Assembly: GCA_000149265.1 (NCBI GenBank)
Contig: CH003024.1
Span: 597,447-661,446, forward strand
DNA from: Ciona savignyi
Lineage: Eukaryota; Chordata; Ascidiacea; Phlebobranchia; Cionidae
DNA length: 64,000 nt
Direction of reading: 5' to 3'
Below, piece by piece: positions 36,502 to 48,909 of the stretch; the first letter of the stretch is position 1; each line of letters opens with the position of its first letter. The notes under the pieces were generated by a model. It saw nothing but the letters and a program-made list of their open reading frames with translations. It was not told the origin of the DNA and did no database searches. A program made the translations under genes and the position numbers.

Positions 36502-38825
36502 TCACACGGTAATGCAGTCGGTCGATAAGTATTCCACTGCACCATGCAGCTCCATTTTGTCAATCGTCATCGTCATTACTGGATCACGTGGGCAAACGCA
36601 AAGCTGAATGACGTCATCGATCTCAGTTTGGTTAAGAACACGACCCCAGATCATTGGACTCATGATCTTTCCCCTGTGAACGAAAAAAAAACAAAGTGGA
36701 AATAATCTGACGTGAGATAAGGTCCATTTTGAATGTCGGTGACGGCCACATTTCATATACAAAGTAAGCATTTATTCCTTGATTTAAAACAACCGACCTG
36801 TATGATTGTGAAGCATCCAAACCACCCGCATTAACTCGGTCCTGATCTTGTCCGAATATCATTGATCCTCCACCTCGCCTTACCCCACCACTGTATGGGA
36901 AACTCCCTTGGTTGCTACCATTGACGAACATTCCAAATTGTGATGCTTTCGTGGAAAACCAAACGCACATATGGGTCTAAGAAACAACTACAATCGATAA
37001 AGTAGGTTTCTTTAAAATACCCACATTGATTATAATATAACCAATGTTACTGCAAGTTGTGAAATATCTGCATCTTGTAATATTTTAGAGTTTAAATTAT
37101 ATGGATGTAAGATGTTTTAGTAAATTTAACTTGTGCTCTGTGTTTTAATATTCAACTTTATATTATGTATAGAAGTAAAGTTTAGAAAGACTACTGTGTA
37201 AAATAATATAAAAAAACAAATTTGGCTGTAACTTAAAAGAAATGAAAAACGAGTGTAAGCTGTAGATGGCATATAACCAATTAAGACCTCTGTGAACGGC
37301 AGGATGTGACGAGTGGTACCATCCATGGGTCATTGTTTTTAAACGAGTGTTTTGCTGAGTAACAATATGGTGGTGATTCCCCGATGTTTGTTCGGTTGAA
37401 AGCAGCATGTGCTAGGCTGCGCGCCGGTGTTCTCGTTTAGCTGTTAAGTTTTGTAATCGTGAAGCAGTGCTTTGTGAAACAAAAGTGTTGATTGTGCATC
37501 TGCTAGCTGTTTGGTTGGAAAAGAGTTGCCGATGTACGAAGGGGTAATGGCTCAAAATTTTTAAGCAAAATTTTGGAGGGTTTTAAGTTTAGGTTGCAGA
37601 TCCAAGCTTCAGTTTTAAATTGTGAAAAAAATCTAAGACTTTCTTATGTTAGGATTTTAAGTGACAGCGGTTTTTGTGAGGTCATTTTACATTGGAGAGA
37701 TAGGGAGAATAATTAGTTGAACGCCTCCTAAAATAGCGTTTTAGTTCTGCTGGAATTACTCGTTTTATGGTAAGCCGGAGTCCCGCTGTGTAGGCCTAGT
37801 AGGCTGTGCGATTTTATTTTAACTATACATATATTGAGAACAAAATTAAACCAAAATCTAACCCATTTGTTGGTCATGTCGGTGATTGTAAATAGTTTTG
37901 CTCTGGTATTAACCATGTAGACGCCGATTTGAGTTAAACCTTTAAGTATGATCAACATTTCATTACTCCGCGCATCACTGGTTGCGTAGCTCAGCAAAGT
38001 GTCGTCGCTGAAGCTAGAAGTACGAAACCACATGCAAACAGTGGCAGCAGAGAGGCTAGGCACAGGTAAACGATATCGAATGTAATCCGTTACTTGATTA
38101 GCACGAGGGAAATTGTATACCTCGCTTGGACAACCTTTGAATGAAATAGAATGTTTAAAAACTTAACAACAATTATAATGAACAAGATCAACCGATTTTG
38201 TTACTTGATGTAAAAGGTGTTAATTGAAATGTTTAATTTTAAGGCAATTAAATGTTACACATAGTCAGGTTGCTCTAATATTTTATTTGCTTAAGGTACT
38301 ACCCGAAAGGAAATGGAATTTACTAAAACTACATAGTTTGGAATCAACGAAAATATTTAGTTTTAAAGGTTGTAATACTATTTTGAATAAAACAATATAT
38401 GTTTCTTTAACCGAAACTATGGTATAATAAAACTGTACTTACCTTGTGCATAAATTACCCAATGAAAAACAAGATGAGCTTGCCAGCCTGTAGACTGGTC
38501 AGTGCGTTCCAGTTTGACCCAAAACCCAGAGGAATCAATATCACCCACAGTTAGTTTAAATGTGTGTGGCAAAGATGGATGGTAGGTTGCTACTGATGCT
38601 TTAACCGTAAAAGGGTTAAAATTAATGCACTTTTGATAACTTATAAACTCCATTTTCGTCGGAGAATCCGAATTCGAATGAATTTCAGTTTGTCCATGCT
38701 GAAGTGTCATATCTGCCATGTATTGGCGAGGATTTAAAATCATATAATATATTCTTACAAAATGGCTTACCTGAAACAGCAATGTCTAACCAACAAAACA
38801 ATACCAAGATATTGAAGAATTTCAT
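36502..38825 (-). CDS. LP8: chimeric H-type lectin-pentraxin fusion protein
   Basis: Exons 38771-38825, 38443-38712, 37863-38134, 36798-36976 and 36502-36673 give 948 nt (315 aa). Signal peptide MKFFNILVLFCWLDIAVS. Exons 1-4 and intron 3 follow LP5 (STKASQFG, NGSNQG, shared 465-bp intron insert). Exon 5 and the 3' flank follow LP4 (MELHGAVEYLSTDCITV). The gene therefore looks like a recombinant formed when LP4 and LP5 equivalents were fused by unequal crossing-over. Trp-Gly replaces Trp-Pro in MIWGRV, and exon 4 ends SYR instead of SFR. Unlike LP5, the exon 4 acceptor is intact (TTTCTTAG). Lectin subtype B. Confidence 0.86.
37265..37728. repeat. Intron 3 insertion in LP8
   Basis: Counterpart of 22464-22926, with scattered substitutions and small indels. 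It shows that LP5 and LP8 share this intron by descent. Confidence 0.65.
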
Positions 38826-39123
38826 ATTTATTTACTGAAACTTAAAAAAAATATTAAATATGACCTTGGGACAGGATTCTTATTTTAAGCCTCTGACAAC
38901 GAAGATTCTGCAATATGAACAATTTTGATTACATAATATACTTCTCAAGCAACGGTATTGTAGCACCCAAACTAAACTCGACTATTTTTATAAAGACCTA
39001 TCTTTTGATACGCGGTATTTATAAAATACAAGTTTGTCCCGAATTCTCGTTGGAAAGTTTTAGCCTAAAACGTGTTAACAAAAATGTCCGGCTTTGGTGA
39101 TTTCATTTACTTCACCAATGCAT

Positions 39124-39131
39124 TTACGTCA
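39124..39131 (-). promoter_or_regulatory. CRE-like TTACGTCA upstream of LP8
   Basis: About 300 bp before the ATG. The same place in the damaged LP5 reads TTTTGGTCA. Confidence 0.35.
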
Positions 39132-39883
39132 ATAAAGTTAGTCAAACGGGTTAAACTTTTTTTAAATATATTTAAGAATATTTTCTAAATCTGTTTATTT
39201 AAAGAAAACTGTTTTCGTATTTAATCTATTATCCAGGTTATTTCGGGTACAAAGTTTAAATGCACTTTCCGTTAAGACTCAACTACAGTTAATTGCTTAC
39301 AACAAAAACCCTAATACTGCATTTGTGACAAACCCTAATCATCAAAACAAATCAATCCGTGTTGGCTTATATTTTCGGTGAACATAAAGCCACTGAAAAG
39401 GGTCAATAGTTTAGACAATCATCACTGTACGCCAATATTCTTTTGTGCAGCAAGCAAAGGCTGCCATTAGCTCTATCGAATAGGTTTGAAATGTTATTAC
39501 AAAGCATTTTATCTAAAACCATTGTTGTCATTTTAACTTACGTAAATAAGCAAAAGCCTTGACTCGAGTTTTCAAAAAACAACTGCAATTAGTACTGTGG
39601 TGAATATTTTTGGATATTTGAATTACCATAATTCTTATACAAAAAATAACTAACATTTGACAGGGTTGTAAAATTGCTAACTATAATTCACAGACCACTG
39701 TAAAAAAACGAATGACAGTGCTGATTTAAATGCGATATTAAATTACCATTGTGTATTGACGTTAAGGCTGCGTCAGCTAGGCGTATCGGCTGAAATGCTA
39801 TTGGGCGGACGAAAACGTTATAGGTTCTCGACACGTAAAATGTCGTTTTGCTTTGCTTATATTCATGTTTTAGATTGCATTTG

Positions 39884-40129
39884 CAAAACCGGTCGCTAGT
39901 TAGTCGGTTGTGTCCTTGGGCAAGGCACTTTACGGACATTGCCTGAACTCAGCTAATTAATGGCTTCTACCGAATTGAAGGTACGTGTCTATCACATACA
40001 ACACACTGCAATAGCTTCGGTAACCCGACGGTGGGCGCAAGGTAATCTGACGATTGCCTGTGTGTTAACCCCATTGGCTTTTCCATTCACGGGGGTAAAC
40101 ATGAATATACTATCCTATATCCTATCTAA
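39884..40129 (+). mobile_element. SINE-A copy, head truncated
   Basis: Begins within the tRNA-like part (CAAAACCGGTCGCTAGTTAG), then TGTCCTTGGGCAAGGCACTT and GGTAACCCGACGGTGGGCGC, and ends ATCCTATATCCTATC. Confidence 0.8.
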
Positions 40130-40634
40130 CTTGAATAGTGTCTGGGCGTACAATATTTTAAGACGGGGAGAGTGTTACAACGTCTTACCTCCTTGCGTGC
40201 GTTGATTACCAACTGATGGCCACGTGACCAACATTAATATTTTTTACCGTTCGCTGTTGGTGTCTTCACGCCAAATAATTGCGTTTTCCCATTCACTTAT
40301 TGGCAAAGACAAGAATTACATGAACAAACAGACAATGCCGACAAAGAGACTTTTAGTACAATTACAGTTGATTTCAATCAGAAAAGTTGACTTGTATATA
40401 AGCAAAGTATTAAGTAATAATTTATTACTGAAGTCTGACAGTGAGTATTTTAATACATCAACTAGATTCAGCTTGTCAATTTTCGATTAAGTAATCTTTG
40501 AAACTATGTTTAGACGTGTTTATCAATGAATACTAATTTATTTTTGGTGATAACCCGGTGGTTGTTGCGGTCCGAAGCTTCGAGCTTGTGATACACTTGT
40601 CAATAATAACGTTTCTAAATGTTCAGCTTCTTGT

Positions 40635-40752
40635 TTCGTTCAGCGGCTTTTTGCCGGTCTTGGTTTCGTACACAGTATGGGCTCGTTGCCATGGCCGTTT
40701 GTATGAAAGTCCGTATTAGTATCGGACACGTTAACCATTCGGCCACACCACC
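40635..40752 (-). mobile_element. SINE-B copy
   Basis: The minus strand reads CGGTGGTGTGGCCGAATGGT, then GTCCGATACTAATACGGAC, GAGCCCATACTGTG, CGAAACCAAGACCGG. Confidence 0.7.
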
Positions 40753-41299
40753 GTAAATTTTTCGATTGCATGCGATATTACAGAGGTTCGCACCAGCAGC
40801 GCCATCAATCGGTAAAACAAACATTAAATTATCATTCGTGAAATCGTTTTATCGGCAGACATTATTTTGCGAATTGATAAATACATTTTATTAAAAATCA
40901 TCAATATTTTACATTTACACTTACACAAAAGGGTCCTGAACGTAAAAAATATTAAAAATACATAGCATACTATATAATTTAACATACAGTTTATGCATGA
41001 AAGATAGGTTAATTCCCAATTAAATATGTGAAATATGAAACGCTGTGCAGGTCAAAGTGGATTTAGTTTGCTGGGTCAACGTAAATTTTCTTGGCATAAT
41101 AAATTAAACGGACTGGTCAATCTGTGAAAAAGTTAGATTATTAAGTTAAATTTCCAATAGTACAGTTTCCATCTGATAAAAGGTTGACTGCAAACAAGAT
41201 AGCACAAACGTGAAATTTTGAGTTTTACTTAACTCATTAAATGATAAATTCGCGAGCACATAGAGATATTTACATCTAAACTCTTCTTAGGTGAGAAAT

Positions 41300-43591
41300 T
41301 CACACGTTAATGCAGTCGGCCGATAAGTATTCCGCTGCACCATGCAGCTCCATTTTGTCAATCGTCATCGCCATTACTTCATCACTTGGGCAAAGGCAGA
41401 ACTGATTGATGTCATCAATCTCCGTTTGGTTAAGAACACGAGGCCAGATCATTGGACTCACAATCTTTCCCCTGTTAAAGAGAAAAATAAGAAAAAGAAC
41501 GATATTTACGGGACTGTGATTGACGGCACGAAATTGACGACATATCATAATTAAAACATTGTGTCTATTACAGTCGGCGACCGCCATATTTCATATACAA
41601 ATACAAATTATGCATATATTTCTTGATTTCAAAGATCCAACCTGAATGATTGTGAAGCATCCAAACCACCCGCATTAACTCGGTCCTGATCTTGTCCGAA
41701 TATCATCGATCCTCCACCTCGCATTACCTCACCACTGTACGGGAATCTCCCTATGCTGGTACCATTGATGAACATTCCAACTTGTGATGTTTGTGTTGAA
41801 AACCAAACGCACATATGAGTCTGATATACAATTACAAAATAGATAAAACATGTTAAATTGAAATCACCATACTGGTCAAAATGCTACCATCGTTACTGCA
41901 AGTTGAGTAGTATCTTGTAATATTTTAGAGTTTAAATAAAATGGTTGTACGATTTTTCAGTTAATGTCACTTGTTCTCTTTGTTTCATTATTAAAATTTG
42001 CTTTATGTATAGAAATGAAGTTAACAAATGTATAAAAGCCTACTAAGTAAAATAATATAAAACCCGAATTTTGACTGCGTAACTTGAAAGAAATGGAATA
42101 CGAAAGCTGTAATAGTGTTTTGGTTCTGCTTTAATGTCCGGCTGCGATACGTATGGTGTAATAGACGGTGCGTTTTTATTTCAACTTTACATATATTAAA
42201 AAATTAAATTAAAACAAAATGTAGGGATCAAAATATATTTTGCCTGGAAAATGTCCAGAGTAAAAAGACATAAGGTCCTGCTTGACGATGTATCGTATCA
42301 AATATGATGATTGCTCTTACCCATTTGTTGGCCATATTCTGAACAGTAAATAATTTTTCTATGGTATCATCTATGTAAAAGCCGATCTGTGCTGAACCTT
42401 CTAGCATGATCAACATTTCATTAGATTGCTTGCTGATTGCATAGCTTAGTAAAGTGTCTTCGCTGAAGCTGGAGGTTCGAAACCACATGCAAACAGTGGC
42501 AGCAGAGAGGCTAGGCACATTTAAACGGTATCGAATGTAATCCGTCACTTGATTAGCATGAGGAAAATTGTATACCGTGTTTGGACAACCTTTGAAAGAA
42601 ATTTAATATTTAAAAATTTAACAACAAATATAATGAACAAGATTATTGGATGTTGGTATTGTGTTGTATAATTTGTTATTGTATTAACAAACCATGTCAT
42701 AACAAAGCATCAATTCGTATCATTTTAACACATGACTATATGTAAATATCGTTTTTCCTGTCCGATATAATCAGACTACCACATAGCTTTCTTGGTCTTA
42801 AATTAGTATTTGGGAGTAATTCTTAGCTTACTTTTAAATATTCTATTTGAATTACATAACACAACGAAAATACTCTTTTTGAACGCCACCTCCACTTTTG
42901 CACCAACGCTATATAAGTAGAACGCCTCTATAAACGATGAATTGAAAATAGAGCGCCGTTGCGCTAAAAAACAGGTTTTACGGCATATTTATGTTTCAAA
43001 AAACGAGCGGGCACTATTATCTCAATTTTTTTTTAAATTTAATCTTTACTTGTGCAATATGCATAATTATCTTATAACGACCAAACAATATGTGTTTTAA
43101 CTAGAACAATACTAAATCAATAGAAAATCATCAAAACTATCAAGTTTCTCTAATTCAAAAATCCGAGTGCCATTAAATGGAACTAGGGTGTAATAAAACT
43201 GAACTAACCTTCAAAATATATCACCCAATGAATAACGAGATGAGCTTGCCAGCCTGTAGACTGGTCAGTGCGCTCCAATTTGACCAAGAACCCAGTGGAG
43301 TCAATATAACCCACTGTTACATTAAATGTGTGCGGCAAAGATGGATTGTAGTTTGAAACTAATGCTTTGACGATAAACGGGTCATAATGTATGCACATAT
43401 GATATCCTACAAATACGGTATTCGTCATAAAATACGAATCAGAATAAATTTCAGTTTCCCCGTGTTGTGGTGTTTTTTCTGCCAAATATTAAAAGGGACT
43501 TAAAATTAAATAAAAGTTTCTTATAAAAACGCTTACCTGAAACAGCAACGTCTAAGCCACAAAACAAGGCCAAGATATTAAGGAATTTCAT
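41300..43591 (-). CDS. LP9: H-type lectin-pentraxin fusion protein
   Basis: Exons 43537-43591, 43209-43478, 42321-42589, 41642-41820 and 41300-41471 give 945 nt (314 aa). Signal peptide MKFLNILALFCGLDVAVS. Partner of LP6, with the same SKQSNEM pentraxin exon, but intron 2 lacks the MITE. The lectin (subtype A) reads ALVSNYNPSLPHTFNVT, which resembles LP1 in this stretch (SNYNPS) and departs from LP6. The exon 4 calcium loop is GQDQD with LDASQSF. The terminal peptide is EYLSADCINV. All sites canonical. Confidence 0.87.
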
Positions 43592-45683
43592 ATTTATTTA
43601 CACAAACGTTAAAAAAAATTTGGGACAGAACAGGGTCCTTATTTTAATCTTTTTTAGTCAACTTGGGACAGGTTTCTTATTTTAATCCTCGGACAACGAC
43701 GATTCTGCACTATGAACAATTTTGATTACACAATATACTTCTGAAGCAACGGTATTGTAGAACTTTAACTAACCGCCACGGATTTATTAAAACCTCTCTT
43801 TTTATACACGTTATTCAAAGTAAGTTTGTCCCGAATTCCAGTTGGGACGTTTTAACTTAAAACTCGTAGTGTCAACAGAAATGTACGGATGTTGGTGATT
43901 TCATTTGCTACAACATTGCTTTTACGCTACTGAATTTAGTTAAACAAATTACTTGCTTCTTTAAATTGATCTATAAATACTTTCCCAATCTGTTAGACTT
44001 ACATTAAAGAAATCTGTTTTTATTACATTAAACAAAACTGTTTTTATTTATTGTATTATCCTGTTTATATCGGAAATAAAGTGTTAATGACTTCGCCAAG
44101 AACTCATCCTCAGTTAATTGCTGTCAAACCCTAACGCTTCATTTGTAACAAACCTGTTCATTAAAACAAATCAATCCGCGTTGGCGTTTATTTTCCGCGA
44201 ACATGAAGTCACTGAAATACAATAGTTTTGACAACCGTTTACCGGTAAATCTCGCGAGGTCGATCAACTGAACAATCACTGTACGCAATTATTCTTCTTT
44301 ACAGCAAGCAAAAGATATATATCTATCGAATTTGGAAAGTGTGACAGACTCTACAAACTAGGAATATCATTTCAATACTTTTAACTAAATCAATTGGCTT
44401 CATTTTACGCCGTGGCTAAGGCCTACTTTAAGTAAATAAGAAAAAGCAGTAATGTTTTGAATCTTTCACCTCTTCAATTGTCTTTCGCCTTGAATATTTA
44501 AATAACCGCATTTCTTATACAAATATAACTAAAAAAAAAAGTTGTAAAATCGCAAACAATATTCGCAGATGACCGTAGAAAACGAATGACAGGGCTGATT
44601 TGAGTGCGATATCGAATTTTTATGTGACTCGAATTGAAGTTAAAGCGGTATCAGCCAGGAGTTGCAGCTTAAAGGTTATTGGACGGTAGCTTCTCGACAC
44701 CTGTTGAATGGTAAGAAATCCCGCTTTTAAGTAAAATGCGGTCTTGCGATTCGTACTTGTAGATCACAAGCCCTCAAACTGCGTGTATTCCATGTGTAAC
44801 CACCAAACCAGGCCCACCAAATCTAGGACTATTCATTTTAGTGTCCCCCAGAAGATGTACCAAAATATCTAAAATTTCGCCATAGATTTGTGATCGTCTT
44901 TTCAAACTTTATAATTATTGCATGGGCAACGAATATTTATCAGTTATATACATCGTCGGTCGAAATACCATAATGAGTAGGTGCGTTTCTTTCAGTCGAA
45001 AGGTTTCAGATTAAAATCAGGTCGATTGTGTATTAAGGCAGCCACTTAGGAAACATCACTTAAACCTAGTGAAATAATGTTTTCTTTCCAAATTAAGGAG
45101 AATCTGAAATAATTTAACGGTAACCCGCGTGATAACCTTACGCAAGTTACAGTGTCCTTTACCGGTTAACAGTTGATACTTTCCGACTAAAACCGTTAAA
45201 ACATTACCACTATTTTCGATATATTACTGTTGTATCTTATTGTTTTATAGCAGTTGTTTTGAATGGGTTTTTAAACTGATTATTATAAAAACAAGCAATT
45301 TATACATAACCATGGCAACTTGCTACATGATCTTAAGAAACTCGTCTAAAAGTTTAACAACTGGAGATCATATGACATGTAGTACAGAAGTTTATTTTTT
45401 GATCCAGCGCCCAAATATGTATTGGAAGAATATTTTATTTCAGTAGGAGCATATTTTTTTACAAATACTCACAAAACTGTAGATTTAACATCAAAAATTT
45501 GAAACCAGGTCAAAGTGGAAAGTTTCCTATTAAAAGTTAAATTGTCTGTATTAAGGTATACATCAACGAGTAAGTTAGCATCAATCAAGAATACACAGAA
45601 CTGGACTTTTGAGTTTTACTTCACTAATGGATAATGAATTTAAAAAAAAATTAAGTTCATTCAAGATTCTTCAGGAGAGAATT
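43592..45683. other. Intergenic between LP9 and LP10
   Basis: LP9 upstream DNA with TCTCGCGAGG at 44250-44259 and a TTTTACGCTAC variant of the CRE-like site. From about 44900 it is collinear with 30.1-30.9 kb. No gene recognised. Confidence 0.6.
44250..44259. promoter_or_regulatory. TCTCGCGAGG element upstream of LP9
   Basis: Within CCGGTAAATCTCGCGAGGTC, as upstream of LP4 and LP6. Confidence 0.35.
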
Positions 45684-47565
45684 TTACAGAGTAATGCAAT
45701 CGATCGATGAGTGTTCCACTGCACCATGCAGCTGTACTTTGTCAATCGTCATCGCCATTACTGGATCGCGTGGGCAAAGGCAGAGCTGAGTGACGTCATC
45801 GATCTCCGTTTGGTTAAGAACACGAGGCCAGATCATTGGACTCACAATCTTTCCCCTGTTAAAAAGAATGAAATTGACGGCACTGATGTGATTGACGGCT
45901 CGACATTGACGGCATGTGATAATTAAAACACTGTGTCTATTGCATGTCGGTGACGGCTATATTTTATATACAAATTATGGATTTATTTTTTGATTTAAAA
46001 ATCCGACCTGAATGATTGTGAAGCATCCAAACCACCTGCATTAACCTGGTCCTGGTCTTGTCCAAATATCATTGATCCTCCACCCCGCATTACCCCACCA
46101 CTATACGGGAAATTCCCTACGCTGGTGCCATTGATGTACATTCCTACTTGTGATGTTTGTGTTGAAAACCAAACGCACATATGAGTCTGTGAAACATCTA
46201 CAATCGATAAAGCATATTGCATTGAAATCACAACATTGGTCAGAAAGGTATCGTTGATTTATTAAGTTGAGCAATATCTGCATTGCTTCATATTTTACAG
46301 TTTAAAGTGAATGGTTAATTGTAAGATTTCGCAGTTAATTTAACTAGTGTAGTGTGTTTTATTATTAATTTTCACAGGTGAAAGTGAAAGTTGTATTGTT
46401 ATTTTGATACCTCTGGACTTGTGCAATTTTGTCGGAGTCTCGCTATGCTATGCGTGATATGGTAAGTGCCGATGATTTATTTAAACAAAACACATATTCA
46501 ATATAACAGAATGTTTGGTTTAATATATTTTTTAAGCTGGATTAATATAAAGTTCTTATTATAAACTACCAGGTGTTAGTGACAAAGTATTGTATCAACC
46601 ATAAATAACTGCTCGTACCCATTTGTTGGCCAATTCCGTGATAGTAAATGATTGTGCTTTGTTATCATCTACAAAGAAATCTACTTGTTTTGTAGTTTTT
46701 AGCACGATCGTCATTTCATTATCTCGCTTATCACTGGTTGCATAGCTCAGCAAACAATCGTCGCTGAAGCTAGAGGTTCGGAACCACATGCAAACGGTGG
46801 CAGCATAGAGGCTAGGCACAGGTAAACGGTATCGAATGTAATCCGTCACTTGATTAGCACGAGGGAAATTGTATATCACGCTGGGACAACCTTTGAAAGA
46901 AGTGAAAATTATATAACAATTATATTGAACAAGATGAACCGATGCTGTATCTGTGTGGATAATTGTTTATTGTAGCACATTAGCCACCTTAAAACAAATC
47001 CTGAATGCGTGAACCTCATTATATCACATGTCTAGGAGGCTATCTATAAATACCTGTTGTCTTTTGTGTGTTAGCGACAGACTTCCACATCGCATTTTTC
47101 ATCTTAACATTTGGATTTGGGTCCAAATCTTAGCGTACTTTTAAATATATACCATAGAAGTTATAATAATACTGTACAAACCTTTAAAATATATCACCCA
47201 ATGAATAACAAGATGAGCTTGCCAGCCTGTAGACTGGTCAGTGCGCTCCAGTTTGACCAAGAACCCAGTGGAATCAAGGTAACCCACTGTCACTTTAAAT
47301 GTGTGCGGCAAAGATGGATTGTAGGTCGTAACTGATGCTATGACGATAAATGGTTCAAATCCTATGCACATATGATATCCTACAAATACCGTTTTCGCCA
47401 TAGAATCGGAATTCGTATAAATCTCAGTTTGTCCGTTTTGGGGTTTCATATCTGTCATATATTTACAAGAAATTAAAATTACATAAATTAATCCTGCAAA
47501 AAAAGTTTACCTGAAACAGCCATGTCTAATCCACAAAAAATGACTAACATATCAAATAAATTCAT
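45684..47565 (-). CDS. LP10: H-type lectin-pentraxin fusion protein
   Basis: Exons 47511-47565, 47182-47451, 46619-46890, 46008-46186 and 45684-45855 give 948 nt (315 aa) ending TAA. The signal peptide MNLFDMLVIFCGLDMAVS is the most divergent on this strand. Lectin mostly subtype A (GYHMCIGFEPF, STGFLVKLERTD) but HTFKVT lacks the NVT sequon. The pentraxin exon 3 (SDKRDNEM) restores the Asp-Asn pair equivalent to Asp60-Asn61 of C-reactive protein, so LP10 and LP11 have the most canonical calcium site. Exon 5 is the KVQLHGAVEHSSIDC type. An acceptor-like CCAACAG ends at 47604, 38 nt before ATG. Confidence 0.87.
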
Positions 47566-48142
47566 ATTTATTTACTAATACATATAAAAATATTAAACGT
47601 GACCTGTTGGAAATGACCTGTGAACAAGTTTGGTTACATAAGTTACTTCTATAGAACTGGTATTCAAGTACCGTAACTAACCTCGACTATTTATATAAAC
47701 ACCTCTCACTTGTGAGGCGTCATTTAAAACAGCTTACTTCCGAATAGTAGTAACAAAATTTAAATATCACTGGCAGTGTCATAAGAAATGCAGCGGACGT
47801 TGGTGTTGTCATTTACTACACAATTACATTTACGTAACTAAGTTTACTCAAAAAAGTTTGTTCAATTGAGCTAAGAATATGTTCGGTATCTGTTCGACTT
47901 TTTTATATTAAAGAAAAACTGCTTTTATTCACTATATTATACAGCCTTCACATCGGGTATAAAGTGTGAATACACTTCCAGGAAGGACTTGACTACAGTT
48001 CATTGCTGTCGTTAAAACGTTGAAACTGCATTTGTAGAAAATCATGATCAAGAGAACAAATATTCTTTCCTGGCCTAAATTTATATTGAACATAAAGCCA
48101 CTGCAAAAAATCCAATAGTTTGTAAAATTGTGTGTGGTAAAA

Positions 48143-48151
48143 CTCGCGAGG
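48143..48151. promoter_or_regulatory. CTCGCGAGG element upstream of LP10
   Basis: About 580 bp before the ATG, in the context GGTAAAACTCGCGAGGTCGG. Confidence 0.35.
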
Positions 48152-48605
48152 TCGGTGAAACGATCAATGTACGCCAATATTTTTGTTTGCAGTAAGCAAA
48201 GGCTGCCAGATCTATCGAATGTATGATGTGTACCAGAGTCTAGGTTGGAAATGCCATTACAATTAATTTAACTAATACTAGTGTTTTTGACGACGTGGCT
48301 TAATTAAAGTAAATAATTAAAGGTATTGACTAAACTAAAAAAATCACAGCAATTAGTAATGTCGTATTGTCGTATAGTTTTCATCTCATTAAATGTCTTT
48401 CGTGTCAGTTACATTAAATAACCATAGTTCATATACAAAATTAATTTAAAATTTTAACCGAGTTCTAAAATCGCAGTTAATAATTCGCAGACGACTGTAA
48501 AAAACTATATGACAGAACTGATTTGAGTGATATATCTAATTATTATTGTATGTCAGAACGACATTAAGTCGCTGTCAGCTAGACGTTGTAGTCTTGCAAG
48601 TAAGT

Positions 48606-48909
48606 CGTCCGGCCCGTTGGTCTAACGGTTAAGTGCGTCGCCTTTCAATCGAAAGGTTGAAGGTGCGAAACTGGTCGCTATCTAGTCGGTTGTGTCCTTG
48701 GGCAAGGCACTTTACGGACATTGCCTGAACCCAGCGGACTAATGGGTTCTACCAAATTGAAGGAACGTGTCTACCATATACAACCCACTGCAATAGCTTC
48801 GGTAACCCGACGATGGGCGCGAGGTGATCTGACGATTGCCCGTGTGTTAACCCCCTTGGTTTTCCCATCCACGGGGATAAAGCTGAATATCCTATCCTAT
48901 CCTATCCTA
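48606..48909 (+). mobile_element. SINE-A, best-preserved copy
   Basis: The tRNA-like head has box A-like TGGTCTAACGGTTAAGTGCG and box B-like GGTTGAAGGTGCGAAACTGG, then TGTCCTTGGGCAAGGCACTT, GGTAACCCGACGATGGGCGC and a (TATCC)4 tail. The flanks AAGTA before and after suggest a short target duplication. Other array copies have an uninterrupted AAGTATAATGTGC at this place. Confidence 0.85.

Larger units (their letters stand above)
38826..41299. other. Intergenic between LP8 and LP9
   Basis: Counterpart of 24026-26782. TTACGTCA is intact at 39124-39131 and the CGCGAG element is missing, as for LP5. It contains SINE-A (39884-40129), SINE-B (40635-40752) and the LP9 3' flank. No gene recognised. 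Confidence 0.6.

Noticed and set aside
48606..48680. Possible tRNA gene
   Set aside because: It has A- and B-box-like motifs but is continuous with a SINE body and tail, and no proper cloverleaf could be seen.
48885..48909. (TATCC)n as a telomere- or satellite-like repeat
   Set aside because: It occurs only as the 3' tail of SINE-A copies.
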